Of a stretch of 64,000 nt of DNA, positions 53,634 to 63,871 are shown in pieces. The stretch lies in assembly GCA_946902985.2 (NCBI GenBank), contig OX336388.2, forward strand, positions 126,407,346 to 126,471,345, read 5' to 3'. Source of the stretch: Meconema thalassinum. Its lineage: Eukaryota; Arthropoda; Insecta; Orthoptera; Tettigoniidae. Position numbers and translations under genes: made by a program. A model generated the notes under the pieces. That model saw nothing but the letters and a program-made list of their open reading frames with translations, did no database searches and was not told the origin of the DNA. Each line of letters opens with the position of its first letter. Position 1 is the first letter of the stretch.

Positions 53634-54567
53634 AGCCAACGGTCCGCCTCGTTGCGTAGTGATTCGCACTCTTGGCTGTCGCCGTGGAGGCCCGGGTTAG
53701 ATTCCTGATCCCTCTACCAAGAAATGTAATTCTGGTCTAAGGACTGGAACGGGGTACACTGAGCCACGTGAGACAAAACTGCGAAGAAGATTCCCACCTC
53801 ATTCATCCTGGAAGTGGTCTTCCGTGGTTTGCCCACTTCTACTCCAGATGAATGCTGGGATTGTTCCTAAATTAAGGCCAAGGCTACCTCTTTCCCAATC
53901 TTCATCTGAATTCCAACTACACACTAACACAGCCATCACAATAACACAGGTTGTCAGACAAATTCTACGCGCACCCAAGTACACGAGGCTACATGACTAC
54001 GATGTCGCAAAGGCTCTCAATGGATCAACGGCGGCTTCGGTGGCGTAGTCGGTAGCATGCTGAGCTTCTATGCCCAAGATCGCGGGTTCAAATCCGGCCG
54101 AAGTCGTCGGATTTTTAAGAGCGTTAAAAATTCCTCAGTATGCCTTCCTTCGGAGGGGAAGTAAACCTGGCGGTCCCATGTCATAGATTTAAGGCATGTT
54201 AAAGAACATTCCACTAATTACACCTGTGTGAAGCTAAATTGTATAGGTTAAGAATGTAAATGACGCTCTTAGATTCCTACGTTCGTTGCCAAGAGCCGAC
54301 TGCGGTGACATCTGGTAGCTAAATTCTGAACTACTAGTCGTTGACGGTGGCGTTTGGCCGCAAAAGTAGGAACTACTTGAAAATTGATCGTCTGCAGTCC
54401 TTACTTGAATTAAAAACAGATAACACACACTAATACAGTCATCACAATTAACACCGGTTATCAGACAGATTCTACACACACCCAAAGTACACGGGGCTAC
54501 ATGACCGCGTTGTCGCAGCCCCTAAACTTAAGAACCAACCAACCAATGAATCAACAACAAACACAAC
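53634..54567 (+). mobile_element. SINE S9 copy 1, with S3 nested in its tail
   Basis: The head GTCCGCCTCGTTGCGTAGTG, shared domain GTGGTCTTCCGTGGTTTGCC and S3-like 3' module (CACAGGTTGTCAGACAAATT) run to about 54029; SINE S3 follows and S9 tail resumes at 54556. The outer target duplication is TCTTATAGCAAC (53622-53633 and 54568-54579), perfect over 12 bp. Confidence 0.8.
54030..54544 (+). mobile_element. SINE S3 copy 6, full length
   Basis: Complete S3 with head GGCTTCGGTGGCGTAGTCGG, B box GGGTTCAAATCC and end CTAAACTTAAGAACCAACC. It is flanked by AATGGATCAAC (54019-54029) and AATGAATCAAC (54545-54555), an 11-bp duplication with one change. Confidence 0.9.
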
Positions 54568-54849
54568 TCTTATAGCAACGTATAGATGACGATTACCGGT
54601 TGTCATGGTTACGAGTAAAACAAGCTATGACGGATGAAGCAAATCCTTTTGTGAATTTTAAGCAATGTTGATTGCATTTTTTCTTACATTGAGATCGAGC
54701 GTAATTTATGATCAGCTTAATTGCGATATTTTATATCAATTTCTAATGAAACAGAATCAATTTAGACATCTGTTACCAATTCTGTACGTTTGAAAAATGA
54801 TAAATTATGTCGGATTAAAAAATTGGTTGTTGTGTTGTTGGCCTTCGTA

Positions 54850-55297
54850 GCCATATAGCCCCGTATACTTCGGTGTGTGTAGAATCTGTCTGATAACTGG
54901 TGATGGCTGTATTATTATTAGTGTGTGTTATCTGTAATTCAGGTAAGGACTGCAGACGATCAATTTCAAGTAGTTCCTACTTTAGCTAATCAAATGCTAC
55001 TGTCAACGACACCTAGATATGAACTTGGCTACTAGATGCCACAGCAACCGGCACCTGGCGACGTACGTTGGAAATTAATAGAGCGTTAATCAAATCTAAC
55101 CTACGCATAATTCACTGAATTATAGTTAGTGGAAGGTTCTTTTACATGCCATAAATCAATGACATGGGACCGCCGGCTATACTTCCCCTTCGAAGGAAGG
55201 CATACTGACGGATTTTTAACGCTCTTAAAATATCCGGCGACTTCGGCCGGATTTGAACCCATGATTTTGGGCATAGAAGCTTGGCCACCGAAGCCGC
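54850..55297 (-). mobile_element. SINE S3 copy 7
   Basis: Minus-strand copy from the head near 55297 (GGCTTCGGTGGC on the minus strand) to the 3' module (GTGTGTAGAATCTGTCTGAT on the plus strand). The A-box region is shortened and the 3' end is diverged. Confidence 0.85.
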
Positions 55298-55612
55298 CTA
55301 TGTAATTAAAATATCTATACGTATTTTAGTCTTTACGAGTTAATGCCTTAAGCGTGAGTTTCTTTCGTCTTCTGGCATCACAGTGGGTCAATGTGGACTC
55401 ACACCAAATAAGATATATCATTTGACTCACTGCTGAATCTGGGCGATGGAATTTAGTCAATAATGATAACCACAGAGGAACAAAGTCGACTGGAACATTG
55501 GAGCCAACCGTCCTTCATAAGATAAACAAAGGAGTTGATTTGGTGGTTCATACAATTTATAATCTCTGAAGTTAGTATTTTGAATACAGTGTTTTGTAAC
55601 ATCAGTCTAGGC
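55298..55612. other. Anonymous DNA
   Basis: No recognisable feature. Confidence 0.4.
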
Positions 55613-56104
55613 AGCTTCGGTGCAGAACTTCTATGCCCAAGATCGCGGGTTCGAACCTGGCCGAAGTCGTCGGATTTTTTAAGAGCGTTAAAAATCTCTC
55701 AGTATGCCTTCCTTCGGAGGGGAAGTAAAGCCGGCGGTCCCATGTCATAGATTTATGGCATGCCAAAGAACCTTCCACTAATTGCACCTGTGTGAAGCAA
55801 AATTATATAGGTTACGTTTAAACAACGCTCTTAGGTTTCTACGTTCGTCGCCAGGAGCCGACTACGGTGGCGTCTAGTGGCCAAGTTCTGAACTAGTAGT
55901 CGTTGACGTTGGCGTTTGGCGGCAAAAGTAGGAACTACTTGAAAAATTCAATGTCTGCAGTCCTTACTTGAATTAAAAACAGATAACACACACTAATCCA
56001 GTCATCACAATTAACACCGGTTATCAGACAGATTCTACACAGACCCAAAGTACACGGGGCTACATGACCGCGTTGTCGCAGCCCCTAAACTGAGGAACCA
56101 ACCA
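55613..56104 (+). mobile_element. SINE S3 copy 8, A box deleted
   Basis: After GCTTCGG the usual TGGCGTAGTCGGTAGCATG part is missing, and the sequence jumps to AACTTCTATGCCCAAGATCG. The B box GGGTTCGAACC and the rest through CCTAAACTGAGGAACCAACC are intact. Confidence 0.9.
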
Positions 56105-56111
56105 ATCAACA

Positions 56112-56512
56112 TCAGTCCGGACCATCTCGTGGTGTAGCCACTAGCATTGTTGGCTGTCGCCCCGGAGGTCCGGAATCGATTCCCGACTCTGCCAAGAAAT
56201 GTAATTCTGGTCTGCGGGCTGGAACGTGGTACACTCAGCTTCGTGAGGTGGGTTCGATTTGCACCTTAGTCATCCTGGAAGTGGTCTTCCGTGGCTAAAC
56301 GCCCCCCCCCCCCCCGCTCCTTCTTCTACTCCAGGCAAATGCTGGGATGGTATCTATCTTAAGGCCACGGGCGCTTCCTACCTAAATCCTACCTCAATTA
56401 CAAAATACACACATTATACGGACATCACAGGCTATCAGACAAATTCCACAGACACCCAAATACACGGAGATATATGATCACGATGTTGCAGCCCGTAAAA
56501 TAAGCAACAAAC
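56112..56512 (+). mobile_element. SINE S9 copy 2
   Basis: Head GGACCATCTCGTGGTGTAGC and GTTGGCTGTCGCCCCGGAGG, shared domain GTGGTCTTCCGTGG, a C-run of about 16 at 56303-56318, and the 3' module ACAGGCTATCAGACAAATTC with GCAGCCCGTAAAATAAGCAAC. It ends where the 60-bp array begins. Confidence 0.75.
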
Positions 56513-56518
56513 ACAACT

Positions 56519-58478
56519 TCATCCATTCCTTCCTTAATTTGCTCCACCCTGCCGTCCTTAACTCCTTCCTTACTTCCCTCATCCATTCCTTCCTTAATTT
56601 GCTCCACCCTGCCGTCCTTAATTCCTTCCTTACTTCCCTCATCCATTCCTTCCTTAATTTGCTCCACCCTGCAGTCCCTAATTCCTTCCTTACTTCCCTC
56701 ATCCATTCCTTCCTTAATTTGCTCCACCCTGCCGTCCTTAATTCCTTCCTTACTTCCCTCACCCATTCCTTCCTTAATTTGCTCCACCCTACCGTCCTTA
56801 ATTCCTTCCTTACTTCCCTCATCCATTCCTTCCTTAATTTGCTCCACCCTGCCGTCCTTAATTCCTTCCTTACTTCCCTCATCCATTCCTGCCTTAATTT
56901 GCTCCACCCTGCCGTCCTTAATTCCTTCCTTACTTCCCTCATCCATTCCTTCCTTAATTTGCTCCACCCTGCCGTCCTTAATTCCTTCCTTACTTCCCTC
57001 ACCCATTCCTTCCTTAATTTGCTCCACCCTGCCGTCCTTAATTCCTTCCTTACTTCCCTCATCCATTCCTTCCTTAATTTGCTCCACCCTGCCGTCCTAA
57101 ATTCCTTCCTTACTTCCCTCATCCATTCCTTCCTTAATTTGCTCCACCCTGCCGTCCTGAATTCCTTCCTTACTTCCCTTATCCATTCCTTCCTTAATAT
57201 GCTCCACCCTGCCGTCCTTAATTCCTTCCATACTTCCCTCATCCATTCCTTCCTTAATTTGCTCCACCCTGCCGTCCTTAATTCCTTCCTTACTTCCCTC
57301 ATCCATTCCTTCCTTAATTTGCTCCACCCTGCCGTCCTTAATTCCTTCCTTACTTCCCTCATCCATTCCTTCCTTAATTTGCTCCACCCTGCCGTCCTTA
57401 ATTCCTTCCTTACTTCCCTCATCCATTCCTTCCTTAATTTGCTCCACCCTGCCGTCCTTAATTCCTTCCTTACTTCCCTCATCCATTCCTTCCTTAATTT
57501 GCTCCACCCTGCCGTCCTTAATTCCTTCCTTACTTCCCTCATCCATTCCTTCCTTAATTTGCTCCACCCTGCCGTCCTTAATTCCTTCCTTACTTCCCTC
57601 ACCCATTCCTTCCTTAATTCGCTCCACCCTGCCGTCCTTAATTCCTCCCTTACTTCCCTCATCCATTCCTTCCTTAATTTGCTCCACCCTGCCGTCCTTA
57701 ATTCCTTCCTTACTTCCCTCATCCATTCCTTCCTTAATTTGCTCCACCCTGCCGTCCTTAATTCCTTCCTTACTTCCCTCATCCATTCCTTCCTTAATTT
57801 GCACCACCCAGCCGTCCTTAATTCCTTCCTTACTTCCCTCATCCATTCCTTCCTTAATTTGCTCCACCCTGCCGTCCTTAATTCCTTCCTTACTTCCCTC
57901 ATCCATTCCTTCCTTAATTTGCTCCACCCTGCCGTCCCTAATTCCTTCCTTACTTCCCTCGTCCATTCCTTCCTTAATTTGTGCCACCCTGCCGTCCTTA
58001 ATTTCTTCCCTACTTCCCTCATCCATTCCTTCCTTAATTTCCTCCTCCCTGCCGTCCTTAATTCCTTCCTTACTTCCCTCATCCATTCCTTCCTTAATTT
58101 GTTCCACCCTGCCGTCCTTAATTCCTTCCTTACTTCCCTCATCCATTCCTTCCTTAATTTGCTCCACCCTGCCGTCCTTAATTCCTTCCTTACTTCCATC
58201 ATCCATTCCTTCCTTAATTTGCTCCACCCTGCCGTCCTTAATTCCTTCCTTACTTCCCTCATCCATTCCTTCCTTAATTTGCTCCACCCTGCCATCCTTA
58301 ATTCCTTCCTTACTTCCCTCATCCATTCCTTCCTTAATTTGCTCCACCCGGCCGTCCTTAATTCCTTCCTTACTTCCCTCATCCATTCCTTCCTTAATTT
58401 GCTCCACCCTGCCGTCCTTAATTCCTTCCTTACTTCCCTCATCCATTCCTTCCTTAATTTGCTCCACCCTGCCATCAT
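56519..58478. repeat. 60-bp satellite array, about 32-33 units
   Basis: The unit (ATCCATTCCTTCCTTAATTT, GCTCCACCCTGCCGTCCTTA, ATTCCTTCCTTACTTCCCTC) is repeated in perfect 60-bp register with few substitutions and no indels, so the array is homogeneous. As 60 is a multiple of three and the unit has no stop in several frames, frames of about 650 codons are open on both strands. I treat these as artefacts: composition is a simple repeat, both strands are equally open, and no promoter or splice signals are visible. Confidence 0.97.
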
Positions 58479-58489
58479 TCCTTAATTCC

Positions 58490-61400
58490 TTAATTATTGT
58501 TTTGTAGATTCCTATAATGAGAGACTTTGTACGATCTAGTAGGCAGTGACAAAGTCTCCTGAGGGTAGTCAATGAGCACGATATTGGCTTCATTTGGAGC
58601 ATTGCCTTGTAGTTTCCTCTAATAAGAGGGCTTGTATGATCTAGTAGGCAGTGACACAGCCTCCTGAGGGAATTCAAAGAGAACAATATTGTCTTTCACA
58701 TGAGCATTGCCTTGTAGTTTCCCCTAATAAGAAGCCTTGTATGATCTAGTAGGCAGTGACACAGTCTCCTGAGGGAAGTCAAAGAGCACGATATCGGCTT
58801 CATCTGGAGCATTGCCTTGTAGTTTCCTCTAATAAAAGGCCTTGTGTGATCTAGTAAGCAGTGGCATAGCTTCCTGAGGGAATTCAAAGAGCACAATATT
58901 GTCTTTCACATGAGCATTGCCTTGTAGTTTCCTCTAATAAGAGGCCTTGTATGATCTAGTAGGCAGTGACACAGTCTCCTGAGGGTAAGTCAAAGAGCAC
59001 AATATTGTCATTCACAAGAGCATTGCCTTGTAGTTTCCTCTAATAAGAGGCCTTGTATGATCTAGTAAGCAGTGGCATAGCTTCCTGAGGGAATTCAAAG
59101 AGCACAATATTGTCTTTCACATGAGCATTGCCTTGTAGTTTCCTCTAATAAGAAGCCTTGTATGATCTAGTAGGCAGTGACACAGTCTCCTGAGGGTGGT
59201 CCAAGTGCAGGATATTGGCTTCATTTGGAGCATTACCTTGTAGATTCCTATAATAAGGGGCTTTGTGTAATCTAGTAAGCAGTGGCATAGCTTCCTGAGG
59301 GTAGTCAAAGTGCACGATATTGGCTTCATTTGGAGCATTGCCTTGTAGATTCCTATAATAAGGGGCTTTGTTTGATCTAGTAGGCAGTGACACAGCCTCC
59401 TGAGGGAATTCAAAGAACACAATATTGTCTTTCACATGAGCATTGCCTTCTATGATCTAGTAGGCAGTGACACAGTCTCCTGAGGGTAGTCAAAGTGCAC
59501 AATATTGTCTTACACATGAGCATTGCCTTGTAGTTTCCTCTAATAAGAGGCCTTGTATGATCTAGTAGGCAGTGACACAGTCTCCTGAGGGTAGACAAAG
59601 AGCACGATATTGGCTTCATTTGGAGCATTGCCTTGTAGTTTCCTCTAATAAGAGGCCTTGTATGATCTAGTAGACAGTGACACAGTCTCTTGAGGGAAGT
59701 CAAAGAGCACGATATTGGCTTCATTTGGAGCATTGCCTTGTTGATTCCTATAATAACGGGCTTTGTGTGATCTAGTAGGCAGTGGCACAGCTCCTTGAAG
59801 AAAGTCAAAGAGCACATTATTGTCTTTCAAATGAGCATTGCCTTGTAGATTCCTCTAATAACAGGCCTTGTATGATCTAGTAAGGAGTGACACAGTCTCC
59901 TGAGTGAAGTCAAAGTGCACGATATTGGCTTCATCTGGAGCATTGCCTTGTAGATTCCTATAATAACGGGCTTTGTGTGATCTAGTAAGCAGTGGCACAG
60001 CCCCTGAGGGAATTCAAAGAGCACGATATTGTCTTTCACATGAGCATTGCCTTGTAGTTTCCTCTAATAAGATGCCTTGTATGATCTAGTAGGCAGTGAC
60101 ACAGTCTCCTGATGGTAGTCAAAGTGCACGATATTGGCTTCATTTGGAGCATTGCCTTGTAGATTCCTAAAATAAGGGGCTTTGTGTGATCTTGTAGGCA
60201 GTGACACAGCCTCCTGAGGGAATTCAAAGAGCACAATATTGTCTTTCACATGAGCATTGCCTTGTATGATCTAGTAGGCAGTGACACAGTCTCCTGAGGG
60301 AAGTCAAAGAGCACAATATTTTCTTTAACATGAGCATTGCCTTGTAGTTTCCTCTAATAAGAAGCTTTGTATGATCTAGTAGGCAGTGACACAGTCTCCT
60401 GAGAGTGGTCCAAGTGCAGGATATTGGCTTCATTTGGAGCATTACCTTGTAGATTCCTATAATAAGGGGCTTTGTGTAATCTAGTAAGCAGTGGCATAGC
60501 TTCCTGAGGGTAGTCAAAGTGCACGATATTGGCTTCATTTGGAGCATTGCCTTGTAGATTCCTATAATAATGGGCTTTGTTTGATCTTGTAGGCAGTGAC
60601 ACAGCCTCCTGAGGGAATTCAAAGAGCACAATATTGTCTTTCACATGAGCATTGCCTTGTATGATCTAGTAGGCAGTGACACAGTCTCCTGAGGGTAGTC
60701 AAAGTGCACAATATTGTCTTACACATGAGCATTGCCTTGTAGTTTCCTCTAATAAGAGGCCTTGTATGATCTAGTAGGCAGTGACACAGTCTCCTGAGGG
60801 TAGACAAAGAGCACGATATTGGCTTCATTTGAAGCATTGCCTTGTAGTTTCCTCTAATAAGAAGCCTTGTATGATCTAGTAGACAGTGACACCGTCTCCT
60901 GAGGGAAGTCAAAGAGCACGATATTGGCTTCATTTGGAGCATTGCCTTGTTGATTCCTATAATAACGGGCTTTGTGTGATCTAGTAGGCAGTGGCACAGC
61001 CACTTGAGGAAAGTCAAAGAGCACAATATTGTCTTTCAAATGAGCATTGCCTTGTAGATTCCTCTAATAACAGGCCTTGTATGATCTAGTAGGCAGTGAC
61101 ACAGTCTCCTGAGGGAAGTCAAAGTGCACGATATTGGCTTCATTTGGAGCATTGCCTTGTAGATTCCTATAATAACGGGCTTTGTGTGATCTAGTAAGCA
61201 GTGGCACAGCCCCTGAGGGAATTCAAAGAGCACAATATTGTCTTTCACATGAGCATTGCCTTGTAGTTTCCTCTAATAAGATGCCTTGTATGATCTAGTA
61301 GGCAGTGACACAGTCTCCTGAGGGTAGTCAAAGTGCACGATATTGGCTTCATTTGGAGCATTGCCTTGTAGATTCCTATAATAAGGGGCTTTGTGTGATC

Positions 61401-61590
61401 TAGTAAGCAGTGGCATAGCTTCCTGAGGGTAGTCAAAGTGCACGATATGGGCTTCACTAGGAGCATTGACTTGTCGATTCCTATAATAAGGGGCTTTGTG
61501 TGATCTAGTAGGCAGTGACACAACCTCCTGAGGGAAGTCAAAGTGCACGATATTGGCTTTACTTGAGGATTGCCTTCTTGATTCCTAATA
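58490..61590. repeat. 105-bp satellite array with 1209-bp higher-order repeat
   Basis: Units of 105 bp (TTGTAGTTTCCTCTAATAAG, AGGCCTTGTATGATCTAGTA, GGCAGTGACACAGTCTCCTG...) come in two types distinguished by their ends (GATATTGGCTTCATTTGGAG or AATATTGTCTTTCACATGAG). Some units are shortened by 30 bp or so. Blocks 59117-60325 and 60326-61534 match unit by unit at a distance of 1209 bp, showing higher-order organisation. Minus-strand frames of 60-145 codons reflect a 35-codon period and are broken by TGA in one unit type. It directly adjoins the 60-bp array. Confidence 0.95.
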
Positions 61591-61796
61591 GGAGACCTTG
61601 TCCAAGCGGAACTCAGAAGTGCATTTTGATGTAGTGGGCCGTGGACTAACATAAACATCCGATTGTTTTGCGCACGTAACATTATCTGTTGCGATCCATG
61701 CTTCTAATGTCGCTTGTCAAGGCCTTGTGTACTCTATAGCCAACCACATTAAGTAACGGACTGCATTAACTTAATTCCAACATAACCACACTCTTT
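61590..61796 (+). repeat. Flank repeat, copy 1
   Basis: TAACATAAACATCCGATTGT, AACATTATCTGTTGCGATCC and TAACCACACTCTT recur in direct orientation at 62447-62656. In both places it follows 105-bp satellite units. Confidence 0.9.
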
Positions 61797-61828
61797 TAGT
61801 TCATTTTGGTGAAAGAATTTTATTAATA

Positions 61829-62045
61829 TCTTTATGTTCGACGATGTCGAAATGTAAATATTATATGTCAGAAAACTGTATCATAATGAGGGTCATTATA
61901 ACACTATTTTTCATTATGAAACAGTTTTTCCCAGCAATCAGAACACAAGAAACAGTTGTGTGACCAATTAGGTAAGGATAGCATCGCACCTGCCCTGAGT
62001 TCCACGGCCTCCTAATTTAAATTTCACAGGGTGACTAGTGTCATA
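61829..62045 (+). repeat. Inverted repeat, left arm
   Basis: TTTATGTTCGACGATGTCGA, CTGTATCATAATGAGGGTCA, GTGTGACCAATTAGGTAAGG and TTTAAATTTCAC recur in inverted orientation at 62660-62885. The motif TTATGTTCGAC and its inverse also flank 62152-62198, which includes the perfect palindrome TTTATGTTCGAACATAAA at 62152-62169. Probably a MITE present in both orientations. Confidence 0.85.
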
Positions 62046-62299
62046 GTGGTGTAATCGAGGAGGCCATGGTCAAATACAAGGCATCCTCTGCATCCCATGC
62101 GCTCTGTTCAGTACATAAAACTGGCGAAATCTCGACAGATATTTATGAATATTTATGTTCGAACATAAAAATAATTATAATTATCGTCGAACATAAACAG
62201 TCGTATGCAATTCGCCTATAATGGTAATTATGACACTCGTATGAAAATTATAAAACTCGCTTCTCTCGTTTTATAAACATACTCTTGTCTTAATTATTG

Positions 62300-62446
62300 C
62301 CATTATAGGCTCGTTACTTGAGCATTGCCTTCTTGATTTCTATAATAAGGGGCTTTGTGTGATCTATTAGGCAGTGGCATAGCTTCCTGAGGGTAGTCAA
62401 AGTGCACGATATTGGCTTTACTTGAGCATTGCCTTCTAGATTCCTA
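62300..62446. repeat. Isolated 105-bp satellite units
   Basis: About 1.4 units (TTCTATAATAAGGGGCTTTG, GGCAGTGGCATAGCTTCCTG, GCACGATATTGGCTTTACTT) lie 700 bp from the main array, again followed by the flank repeat. Confidence 0.9.
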
Positions 62447-62656
62447 TAATAGGAGGCCTTGTACAAGCGGATCTGAGAAGGGCATTCTGATTTAGTGGAC
62501 CGTGGACTAACATAAACATCCGATTGTTTTGTGCACGTAACATTATCTGTTGCGATCCATGTTTCTAACCTAGCTTGTCAAGGCCTTGTGTACTCTATAG
62601 CCAACCACATTAAGTAACTGACTATATAATCTTAATTCCAACATAACCACACTCTT
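62447..62656 (+). repeat. Flank repeat, copy 2
   Basis: Direct copy of 61590-61796 with minor divergence, immediately after satellite units. Confidence 0.9.
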
Positions 62657-62659
62657 CTA

Positions 62660-62885
62660 CTATGACAGTAGCCACGCGGTGAAATTTAAAATAGGGGGCC
62701 GTGGAAGTCAGCGCAGGTGCGATGCTATCCTTACCTAATTGGTCACACAACTGTTTCTTGAGCTCTGATTGGTGGGAGAAATTGTTTCATAATGAAAAAT
62801 AGTGTTATAATGACCCTCATTATGATACAGTCTTCTGACATTTAATATTTATATTTCGACATCGTCGAACATAAATATCTGTGTA
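62660..62885 (-). repeat. Inverted repeat, right arm
   Basis: Reverse complement of 61829-62045, with small differences (for example CAATTTCTCCCACCAATCAG against CAGTTTTTCCCAGCAATCAG). Confidence 0.85.
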
Positions 62886-62982
62886 AGTTTAGGAGTTATT
62901 ATTTTGAAACTATGACATTGCAGAACAGGCAATTTAAAGAGCTCTGCGGAACTTTATCGTTAATTTTTCAAAACTGTATTTT

Positions 62983-63871
62983 TTAGCCTATTTTCATTTT
63001 ATGAAAAAAAAAGTAGGCTTATGAGATCACCTTTTGGCCGTGTGTCTGTCTATGTGTGCGTGTGTGTGTAGGTGATTCGGGGGTGTGTCCCCCCTTAATA
63101 AAAATCTAAACGGCTGGAGCGATTTCAATGAAACTCGGTAAGATCATAGCACCATTCTCGCCGACCCCGACTGTGCCATTCAAATTTTATTCTGTCACAC
63201 CAATCCAACATGGCGGCTGTGCGAAATATTTCACCAACATTCAGTATCTCCGAAACTATTACCGATATCACCCTGAAACTTTGGTGGCGGCTGTGCGAAA
63301 TATTTCACTGGCATTCTATATCTCCGAAACTATTACAGATATCACCCTGAAATTTTGTACGGTGATAAAGGGCACTCCTACAAGTTTATATATGTAACTT
63401 TAAAAAACCTTTAAAGTACAAAACGAACATGGCGGCTAAGCGAAGTTGAAGCATTTTAATAGACTTTTCTCTTGATTTAACCATCTGAGCGCAGTAAAAC
63501 TTTGCACGTTAAATGCTTATACAAATGTTAATCCACTGGCATCTAATTTATTTCAATTGTTTTCATAACCACAAGATGGCAGCTATGCGAAATTTTAAAA
63601 TCTCGTTTTTACTTCTTGTGCCCTAATCATGCGATTGAAGTTTGAATACCACACGTAGGCAATAATCTTCATGTAATAGTACATAAATAAAAATCCAACC
63701 TGGCGACCATCTGAAATATTTAGACGGTTCTCAATATGTACGAATCTATCACAACAATCAAACTGAAATTTTGTATGCTGATAGAGGCAATTAACATGAG
63801 TAGGATATTTGAAAATAGCCTGTATAGTTCTTCACGGAACTATGTATAGTTCTTCACGGAACTACTTGTTT
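62983..63871 (+). repeat. Dispersed repeat X, copy C
   Basis: Uninterrupted X with the usual order of blocks and end TTCACGGAACTACTTG. It has a local tandem duplication of about 74 bp (63211-63284 and 63285-63358, around GGCGGCTGTGCGAAATATTT) and a doubled end hairpin (TAGTTCTTCACGGAACTA twice, near 63827 and 63845). Confidence 0.85.

Noticed and set aside
15158..56200. tRNA genes at the many A/B-box sequences
   Set aside because: Each occurs at the head of a multi-copy repeat with a SINE body, and the acceptor stems are imperfect. No isolated, well-folded tRNA was found.
56425..58686. Very long open frames (up to 666 codons) on both strands
   Set aside because: They arise from a 60-bp repeat without stops. 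Both strands and several frames are open equally, codon content is that of a simple repeat, and there are no gene signals.
58490..61590. Cys-rich 35-residue repeat proteins on the minus strand
   Set aside because: Frames are broken by TGA in one unit type and by shortened units. The pattern follows the DNA period rather than protein constraint.
22528..63871. Repeat X as a Helitron because of its terminal hairpin
   Set aside because: No CTRR follows the hairpin, no A|T insertion site could be shown and the 5' end lacks a defined TC start.
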